Source of the DNA: Conidiobolus incongruus B7586
Lineage: Eukaryota > Entomophthoromycota > Entomophthoromycetes > Entomophthorales > Conidiobolaceae
DNA length: 19,520 nt
Assembly (NCBI GenBank): GCA_000697335.1
Contig: JNEM01013439.1
Coordinates: 1-19,520 of the forward strand
Direction: 5' to 3'
Every line of letters begins with the position of its first letter. The first letter of the stretch is position 1. A model generated the notes under the pieces. That model worked only from the letters and a program-made list of their open reading frames with translations. It was not told the DNA's origin and searched no databases. Below, piece after piece: positions 11,501-19,520 of this stretch. Made by a program: the position numbers and the translations under genes.

Positions 11501-14384
11501 TGCAGCTAGTAAAATGGAAATAGTTGATCAGAGAGCCGTATTAGATCCTTTAATTCTTCCTTTTTTGAAAAGCTATCCAATTCCATCTTTTGAAGAGGAA
11601 ATTCTTTTAGTGTCTGTTGCTGAACCAGTATGTAAAAATTCTATACTTTTTTCATTTTATCTCAATTAATCTTTACAGATCAATAGGACAATTTATGAAG
11701 AATGTATTATTTGGGCATCTCGCTCACCTCAGCAATTTTTACTCCCTCCATCAAAAAGTAGTCCACTTAACACATTAGATATTCAAGAGTGGGATAAACT
11801 TTCAAAATTGGGAATGACTGATCAGGATAAAATTCGCCTAAATGCAATGAGGGATTACTTGATTAAATGTGCGCAAGCTAGACAAAGTAATCGCACCAAA
11901 GGAGGAACTTTTACTAATAGTGGAAATCCAAACCACCCATTGCAAAATCAGCCTTCTCCTTACTCTATTAATAATGAGCTATCCAACTCAGAGGTAACCA
12001 TATTCTATTTCGAATAATATTGATATTAATATATTTTAATAGTCTGGATATACCAAGCTTAAGAATTTTGGTGTGACGCCTCAAACAATTTTTTTAACAC
12101 CAGACCCAACAAATGCCTTGCCTAATGCATCCTCCATAGCCGAACCAAACTCTTCAACATTCACTTCCCCACCAGCTCTTACTCCATATCCTTCTTCTAC
12201 AATCAATTTGATTTATAACTCCCAAAGGCTCAGGAGACCAAATTCAGAAATTCTTTCATCTCGTAGTCTATCTCTTGTTGCCGCTTCTAATAACAACAAG
12301 CATCTCATGCACCCTTCAATAACTAGTATTCATAATAATGACCAGTATACAAAGTTCGGATCCCCATTAACCAAAAACAACAGCTTTGGAAGTCTCAAAT
12401 CAGCAAATTTGTCAAAAAACTCGGTGCCTTCTCCTCATGCGAATAGAGGTAAATCTACATTCATTTTATATTTTGTCTATGTCTAATTATTTCATTTAAC
12501 AAAGGATCACCAAGAAGCATGTCATTTATTGGAAACTCAGTTAGATCAAATGGAATTCCCATCGCATCAGTCAATTCCACTCATGTAGAAGCTAGACTTG
12601 AAAATGTTCAGCCTAATCCCGATCGATCCATTTCTCCCAATTCATCTTGTAAAATATTACTCCACTCTCCCCATATCAATAATGTCGATATCCCTGTTGA
12701 TGATGATTTTGAGATCAACAAACTGAATGGTATGGACAAGATACTGGCTCCGTTGATTAGGAAAAAAGTGTCTGAAGCATTTCCAAAGCCATTGTATCAT
12801 TTTGGCCCCACTGTTCTTCCTGGCTTTTCTGGTGGCGGTAGATTAGCAAACTCTCCATCCCATAACCTTTCAGTAGAAATGCTCACAGCTCGTCTTGGTG
12901 GCAAAATCCCAGAGACGCCACCAAATTCACAAAGTTTCAACCTGAATCCAAGCCCAACACAATCTCCAAATTTATCCAATTCTCATTCATCTGGTCGCTG
13001 GTCTCCATGTGGAGTCTTGGTTACTAACCTTGCAGAGCATAAGGATAAAATCACAGCAATCAGAATATCTCCTGACCATCGATTTTTTGTCTCAGCCGCT
13101 GAAGATGGACTGATCAAAATTTGGGATGCTCAAAGACTTCAAAGAAACGTTACTACAAAATCTCGATTAACATATAATAATTTGATAGGGAGCAAAATTA
13201 CGTGCATGACATTTATTAAAAATACTTACAGCGTCGCAGCAGGAACTGATCATGGTGATATTCATATATTTAGAGTTGATACAACCCATCCTGATCCTAT
13301 TACTCATGATACTATTTTGCACCATCACCACCCTTCACTTAGTCCAAAATATAACAAATGCTGGCCAGTTTGTCAGTTACAATTGGATGATAAAGCATAT
13401 ATTTCTTGTTTGGAGCATTTGAGTAATGATCAACATAGTTGGTTGATATTTTGTACAGCTCAAACGACCAAAATTCGTTGTTGGGATCTGAGAAACAACA
13501 CGATTCATTTCAATCTTAATAATCCAACGCAATATGGTATCATTACAGCTTTATTATTAGATCCTAATCACAACTGGATGTTGGTTGGAACAAATAAAGG
13601 GATATTGGTTTTGTGGGATTTGCGATTTTTGATATCCCTACGCAGTTGGCAACATCCTACTAAGTCAACCATTAATCAACTTCAGTACCATGGCCCCCGA
13701 ACCGCTTGGGTTTCTTCTGGTAACGAGAATGAAGTTTCATTATGGGACTTGCACAAGTTAGAATGCATTAAAGTGGTGACAACCCGTTCAACACTTCATT
13801 ATGGTAACTTTACTGGGTTGAGCTGGAAGCCGATGGAGGTTCAAGTGAATCCCCCTCCAAATGATTTGCCAAAAGTTCCAAATGACTCAAGTAGCCAAAA
13901 GAGTGTATTTACTCAAACACCATCAATCGCACCTCAAGGCCAAGTTCGAGCAATGCTTTCATTACCTCCAGGTGGCGATCATATCCTTACATGTGGATCG
14001 GATCGCATTATAAGGTTTTGGGACCTTAATCGACCCGAGCTTTCTAAATGGATCAGTCCCACTCCTCCTTCACAAAGTCATTTAATCAATGATCGAGTTC
14101 CAAGGTTAGGGTATTATTCTATGCAGCATCATGGTGTTTCAATCATCTATGAAACATTTGGTGAACCAAATCAGCCTCTCCCAGCTTCTAAGAATCTAGT
14201 TAAAGATACTCAGTCATACCATAATCATTTGGCATTGGGTAATTCAAGACTGCCCATTTCTCTAAATAGGCAAAATCTACTTCATCCACATCAAGACTGT
14301 ATAACAGAAATGCAACTGTTGCTATATCCAACTCCAATGATCATTACGGGAGATAGAATGGGAAATATCAAAATATTTATGTAA
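8574..14384 (+). CDS. VPS15: Vps15/p150, regulatory subunit of class III PI 3-kinase
   Basis: Vps15 anchors Vps34 on endosomes and autophagic membranes. There are 19 exons: 8574-8668, 8721-8923, 8982-9102, 9151-9235, 9285-9386, 9441-9557, 9607-9659, 9712-9838, 9890-9960, 10010-10263, 10317-10705, 10753-10821, 10873-11084, 11138-11232, 11285-11428, 11479-11627, 11679-11993, 12043-12448 and 12505-14384. All phases agree and give 1628 residues (yeast 1454). The start MGNQLS is a myristoylation signal. Kinase-like domain: LGSSSFLKT (33-41), Lys67, [16 protein letters not shown] (171-186), the DFS variant of DFG at Asp191 and YLAPERF (221-227). HGD instead of HRD and DFS instead of DFG are family traits, not decay. 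HEAT repeats cover about 410-860 ([31 protein letters not shown]). A Ser/Asn/Pro-rich linker follows, then C-terminal WD40 repeats from about 1170 ([29 protein letters not shown]) to the end GNIKIFM. Confidence 0.96.
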
Positions 14385-15263
14385 GTTAGCTATTTTAGAA
14401 ATAAATTATTCATCAAACCAAATCATCATTGCTATCAATATTATCATAAAATTATATTAAACTCATAAGAATTCACAATATTTATAACATGAATAGATAT
14501 AGAAAAATGGTTAAAGGTATTATTTTTACTCAATAGTAATATATTAAATACACCATTAATGCTTTTTTATTCTGATCATAGTATAATAATTAATTTCATA
14601 TCTCAAAAATTAAAATTAGATTCGAATACAATATTTAGTAATATCAATCATCATTTAATTAAAATAATAATTATATTAATTTACAATGAATTGTATTTCA
14701 CTTTAATGATAATACTGAATGATTTAAAAATAAAATTTGTAATATAAATATATCATATATAGTGAAGTTTAGACTTTAGAAAATATGATAAAATATATCC
14801 TTAATACATATTTAAAAAATTATCTCAAGTTGAATTTAGAAAATGTTGAAAATTAGATATATACAACAAAAGTTATATTGTGTATTTTCATATTTTTAAT
14901 TATTAACATTTTGATCGTGTATCAACTCTTTTTATTAAATTTATAAGTTATATATCTGTTTTCCAAAAATTATAAAATTAGAAATATATTGTCAATCAAT
15001 AATTTTAAAATATTTGAAATAATTATATCAACCAATTGGAATATATTTTTACTAATTTGAAAATCCAGATTTCAAGCTTAATATGTTACCCATAATTATT
15101 CAAATCTCATATTGATAGAATTAAGAGACAAATAAGATCCCATGAATTTTCAATCCACGTAAGCAAAAAAGTCAAAACAAATCATTTAATTATTCTTCAG
15201 TTAATAAATTTAAATCATATCTTTTATCAATTATATATTTTAATACTTTACCAATATCAAACA
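14385..15263. other. AT-rich spacer between VPS15 and PRE2
   Basis: This tandem intergenic stretch contains an AATAAA 15 bases after the VPS15 stop (14400-14405), a possible but weak polyadenylation signal in this composition. It must also hold the PRE2 promoter. I saw no GGTGGCAAA (Rpn4/PACE-type) proteasome element there. A 62-codon ATG frame at 14559-14747 is Ile/Asn/Lys-rich and looks like chance. Confidence 0.65.
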
Positions 15264-16173
15264 ATGAACGATTTTTTAACCCAATACTGTCATTCCAATA
15301 GAACTGAAGCAGATGACCAATATATATCTCCGCAAAATGACAATTTCCCAACTTTTAACTTTGCTGCTGTTCCTAATGTAAATAAATTAATTCAAATGTT
15401 ATATTAAAATATTAATTTCATTGTTTAGCCAGTGGGATTTTTGAAAAGCCAAGTTGATGTTTCTTCCGAAAAAGATGCTAGAATCAAAGTTAACCACGGT
15501 ACAACCACCTTGGCTTTTAAATTTGACAAAGGAATTGTTGTTGCTGTAGATTCTCGTGCTTCAGCTGGGAATTATATTGGTATTTTGATATTAATTCCTT
15601 AAAGCCTTCTCTAACCTATCTTTAGCTTCTTCTTCTGTCAAGAAGGTTATTGAAATCAATCCCTTTTTATTGGGTACAATGGCTGGAGGTGCCGCCGATT
15701 GCCAATATTGGGAAAGAGAACTTGGTCGTCGTTGTCGTCTCTTTGAATTAAGAAACAATGAAAGAATTTCTGTAGCCGCCGCTTCTAAAATCTTGTGTAA
15801 TATTGTTTATTCTTACAAAGGTTCTGGTCTTTCTATGGGTACTATGATTGTTGGTTGGGATAAGACTGGTCCTCATGTATATTATGTTGATAATGATGGC
15901 ACACGCTTGGAAGGTGAATACTTTTGTGTTGGAAGTGGTGGTACCTTTGCCTATGGTGTTCTAGATGCCAACTATCGCAAGGACCTTGAAGTGGATGAAG
16001 CCATTGAGCTTGGAAAAAGAGCGATCTATCATGCTGGACACCGTGATGCTTTTTCTGGTGGCTCAGTGAATGTTTATCATGTAGGTGAAAATGGATGGAC
16101 CTATCATGGCAATTTCAATTTTGATGATCTTCACTGGAAATACGTAGAAGAGCCCAAACCTGCCTTAATTTAA
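15264..16173 (+). CDS. PRE2: 20S proteasome subunit beta-5 (chymotrypsin-like)
   Basis: This subunit carries the chymotrypsin-like activity of the 20S core. Three exons (15264-15377, 15429-15579, 15626-16173) encode 270 residues; yeast Pre2 has 287. A 62-residue propeptide ends at ...KVNHG, and cleavage exposes Thr63 (Thr1 of TTTLAFKF) as the nucleophile. Counting from Thr1, Asp17, Arg19, Lys33 ([14 protein letters not shown]), Met45 and Ala49 of the catalytic centre and S1 pocket are all in place. Position 21, Thr in yeast, is Ser here. Later landmarks are [49 protein letters not shown] and YHGN. The start was chosen because it opens the frame of a typical-length propeptide; the two introns (51 and 46 nt) join in phase. 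The gene is downstream of, and on the same strand as, VPS15. Confidence 0.97.
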
Positions 16174-17462
16174 CCACTGTATTACATTACAATATTCTAA
16201 ATTTGAATCATATTTTATCCTATTATAAAAATTTTCGATCAGAAACAAATAATATGTTCATGTTTATTTTTGCAAACACTATTCACTTATTTTTCAATTT
16301 TGACAAAAGTTTTAAAATTATATTAAGTATTCAATACTTTGTTGATCATATCACTAATTTATACATTTATAACTTAATGTAGCTTAAAGTTTTTAATTAA
16401 AAATAATTGTCTAATTTGTTTGCCTCATTTAATTTACGAATTTATTATTACTATACTTATGAATTAAATTCAATACACTCATTTCGATTCTTTATACTAT
16501 ATTTTTGATATTTAATTAGACCTTGAGAATATACAATTAAATCAATATTCTATTATTTAATTCACAACAATGTCCTAATAGTTTTATTTAATTAAAAATT
16601 TAAGTTGTTTGAATTAATTTTATGGTGAAGAGAGAACAATATAAAGAATTATATAACACTAGTATGCATTGTTGTTTAATCATAAACTTTTTTACTTAGA
16701 TATATTGCAAATAACATAAATTTTTATATAATCATCAGAATTATTATTTAATTACATCCATTCTAAATACAAAAAAAATTTATTTCAAATTTTATATATC
16801 CTTCAATATATAAACTAATCAATAAAATTAATATCAAATAATTCTATTTTGGAATTTCTATATATTTTATATTTTTAATGGATCAAAATTAATATTTTCT
16901 GCTAATATTAAATACAATAAAGCTCTTATTTCAAACAATATAACACTTCATTCATTCTCAATTATATATAATAAATATAAATTCTATAATTTTACACATA
17001 AAATTGATAAAATTTGAAATAAATTATTAAATTTAAATGATAATTCATAACGTATAATAATAGCGTTAATTAGATTTTCTATTATTACTATGATTTTTTA
17101 TAATTTAGTATAAAATCTGAAGAAATTATAATTTATTTATTTTACAATATTATATCATTTTTAATTGATATTTCGATTTTAAAATATTAAAAATTATAGT
17201 AAAAAATAAGAATTTAATATAATTATTGTCAATATAATTAAATAAGTATATAATATAGAGATAAATTTTAAACATTGATTAGTATAATAAGGGAAAATAT
17301 CTTAACATAAAATGCCTGTTATCATAAATATATAATAAAATTATCAATTAATAATTATTTACTTAATGATTTTGAAATATTATATTAAAATCAGAAATAT
17401 ATAATGTTTTAATGTTTATTTTATTAAGAAATTATTAATTTCATAAAACTTATATATATTTA

Positions 17463-17487
17463 ATATATATATATATATATATATATA
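17463..17487. repeat. (AT)n microsatellite
   Basis: A perfect alternating AT run of 25 bases, with another TATATATATT-like run just upstream. Simple dinucleotide repeat, no gene context. Confidence 0.95.
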
Positions 17488-17604
17488 CCTATGTATTTTT
17501 TGAATATATTTTAAAATAAATATTTCTTATTAAAAATACAATACTTTATTGATTTTAAACTAAAATATAATCAACAAGAATTTATTATTTTAATATAATT
17601 ATAA

Positions 17605-17905
17605 TTCAACAATTGGCCTTTTTAAAGTATATTAAATATATAAGAAGTTTAAAAGAAATACCTTATTTAAACCTACTGTCACATTCTTATTTAATAACTT
17701 CATATACCTTTACCCCTTATCTAAGCTCTCCTATAATTTACTCTTTATTCTATCTTATTTATATTATCTATAATCTTATCTTAATAAGCGATGACTCTGA
17801 TAACCTGAATAATAAAGGCTTCCTGAAATAAATAACTACCCTAGTTCCCAGCACTAGGATAGTATACTTACTATCCATCATAAAATCAACTTTATTTAAG
17901 GTAGT
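17605..17905. other. Higher-GC, pyrimidine-rich island of unknown origin
   Basis: About 300 bases stand out from very AT-rich flanks by containing many C and few A/T-only runs on the plus strand (for example TACCTTTACCCCTTATC and CTAAGCTCTCC). The right part carries two overlapping hairpins (17835-17876). A 72-codon open frame crosses it but has no ATG. The piece could be a relic of a mobile element, a non-coding RNA gene or old coding sequence; nothing diagnostic (paired long repeats, target duplication, polymerase motif) is visible. Confidence 0.45.
17835..17876. repeat. Two overlapping, mutually exclusive hairpins
   Basis: Arm A ACTACCCTAGT (17835-17845) can pair with ACTAGGATAGT (17853-17863), giving ten pairs and one mismatch around the seven-base loop TCCCAGC. 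The same middle segment, GGATAGTA (17857-17864), also pairs perfectly over eight bases with TACTATCC (17869-17876) around a TACT loop. The two stems compete for the middle strand. Neither seven-base loop strand fits a tRNA anticodon loop, because U33 is absent. Confidence 0.6.
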
Positions 17906-19520
17906 AATTTTCCAAACCATATTAAAATTTAAAATATATCAAAAATATCTTTTAATTGATCAAGACTATTATTAAAAGATTTTAAACTTATTATATATCA
18001 GTATAATATATATTGTTATTTAAATCTTTCCTATTAATTTAAGTATACAAAAAATATAAAATAACTGCATAAATTACTAATAAAAGCCAAAATATTTATA
18101 GTTCAATATAAAATAGTTAGGAAAAATAAAATTTCAAACCTTCTATTTTATTCTATCATAGTTAATTTATTTTGAATCTTTGTATAAAATACCATATTGA
18201 AACAAAGCGCAAAGAGTTAAATTCAGTTAATATAGCCGTTGTAATAAATTGTATTGAAAAATTTTTATTTTTGAGCCAATGTTATTTATTGTAATATATT
18301 TAATTGAATAAATATTTATAGATTTATCTGCTCAATATAGTTTAATTAAAGTATTTTAACTTTAATTAATGCTGTTTATAATTAATAATTTGAATTAATC
18401 TAATAAATCATTATAATTTAAATCAAATATTAATATATAAAACTGAAATGCTAAAATTGTTTTATTAACAATACATATCAAAGATCCAAATATTTGGTAT
18501 ATTTAATAAATTATAATATATTTAGTTATTATTCCTTATAATAATATTAACTATAATATTCAAAATAATACCTTTCTAATAAATTTGATAAATATATAAA
18601 GTACAAGATTTAAATTTTGAATAATAATATAGTTATTTTATTGATAAATATATTTTTAATGAAAATCCAAAAAGATATTAATAATAAACTGAGATAGCAA
18701 CTCTATAATATTAGTTTTTACTTTTATATGATTATGTATTTAAATGATATTAGATTAAATTTTATCTTCGAAAATATAAAATTTCAAATTACATATTATT
18801 TCTTTTCCAAATTATTTGTAATGGTTTTTTTATTTTAATTTTATTTGCTTATAATATTTCTTTTGTGTTATTTCATTAATATTTCTCAATTATTATCCTA
18901 TTAATAAATGATATTTTTATCTTAATTAAATTTAGGATAATAATTCAATATAACTTTTATGAGAATTATATAAAAAATTATTTATTTTATTTTTAATTAA
19001 ATTACCATGATTTTATGTATTCAGTTAATATAATAAATATTTACAAAAGCAGTTAATATTATAAATCTATTAAATAAAACATTATTATAAATAATTTGAA
19101 TAAAAAGTTAAATTATTGTTGAAAAATTGATATTGAATTTAATTTAATATATTATTTATATTGACAATATTTATCAATTATATTTACTTGAAAAAATAGG
19201 TTAACAAATAAAAATCATTAATATATTTTTGATAAAATTAATGATTTTTAACTAAACTTAAACTAACAATTAAATTAAGATATATTATTTGACTATAATA
19301 AACAATATTAAATTATATTTAATATGCTATTGTTTTATATCAAAGCTTAAATTATAATCAATATAATTCATAAATTTATTGGTTATACTTTAAAATGATA
19401 TATAAAAAAATTTTGTTTTATTTATTATTATTATAATATTATATATATTGATATTAATCTTTGAAAATTTTATTATGAATACTATTATAATCACTATAAT
19501 TATAATATCTTTTAATAATT

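Larger units (their letters stand above)
16174..19520. other. Gene-free, extremely AT-rich tract
   Basis: After PRE2, 3.3 kb to the window edge shows no convincing coding frame, tRNA or rRNA. The tract is visibly poorer in G+C than the spacers on the left: 19381-19440 has 5 G/C in 60, against 11 in 60 at 4501-4560. Embedded are an (AT)n microsatellite and a higher-GC, pyrimidine-rich island at about 17605-17905. It could be a long intergenic region or part of a larger heterochromatic or centromere-like block; the window is too short to tell. Confidence 0.7.

Noticed and set aside
12897-12905. GGTGGCAAA, the Rpn4/PACE proteasome-gene element
   Set aside because: It lies inside the VPS15 coding exon, over 2 kb from PRE2, and simply encodes Gly-Gly-Lys.
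14559-14747. 62-codon ATG frame after VPS15
   Set aside because: Composition is almost only Ile, Asn, Leu, Lys and Phe, as expected from random AT-rich sequence; no similarity I recognise.
17613-17831. 72-codon open frame in the AT desert
   Set aside because: It opens at TTG and contains no ATG at all, so it is not a likely eukaryotic start; no splice partner or recognisable domain.
17846-17876. Possible tRNA in the higher-GC island
   Set aside because: The seven-base loop lacks U33 on both strands, and no T-arm motif or acceptor stem pairs around it.
17605-17905. Solo LTR or MITE
   Set aside because: A TATATAA followed by a pyrimidine-rich stretch, and a weak 12-base inverted match near the ends, are suggestive, but no clear terminal dinucleotides, target duplication or second copy is visible.

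Overview
The window is nuclear DNA from an AT-rich eukaryote, most likely a fungus. I infer this from fungal-type protein architectures, uniformly tiny spliceosomal introns (28 resolved, 46-66 nt) and extremely AT-rich spacers. I cannot place it below that level; an early-diverging lineage is only a guess. The standard genetic code fits: all three complete genes end in TAA and no exon needs a stop read as sense.

Layout: (1) 1-3641, minus strand, the 5' six exons of RPB2, second-largest subunit of RNA polymerase II; its 3' end runs off the window. (2) 3642-5477, AT-rich spacer. (3) 5478-6368, minus strand, a four-exon gene for a 240-residue protein with an N-myristoylation signal and a CRIB (Cdc42/Rac-binding) motif split across a 16-nt microexon. 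(4) 6369-8573, divergent spacer. (5) 8574-14384, plus strand, VPS15, regulatory subunit of the class III PI 3-kinase: 19 exons, 1628 residues. (6) 14385-15263, spacer. (7) 15264-16173, plus strand, PRE2/PSMB5, the chymotrypsin-like beta-5 proteasome subunit, three exons. (8) 16174-19520, a gene-free and even more AT-rich tract holding an (AT)n microsatellite and one higher-GC island with two competing hairpins.

The genes do not form a pathway: transcription (RPB2), small-GTPase signalling (CRIB protein), endosome/autophagy lipid kinase (VPS15) and protein turnover (PRE2). The CRIB gene and VPS15 are divergently transcribed and both encode proteins that begin with a myristoylation signal.

The most noteworthy items are the CRIB gene, whose microexon supplies the two CRIB histidines and whose third intron has the only non-GTA donor in the window, and a roughly 120-residue insertion in the external-2 region of RPB2. 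I found no tRNA, rRNA, CRISPR array or intact mobile element.
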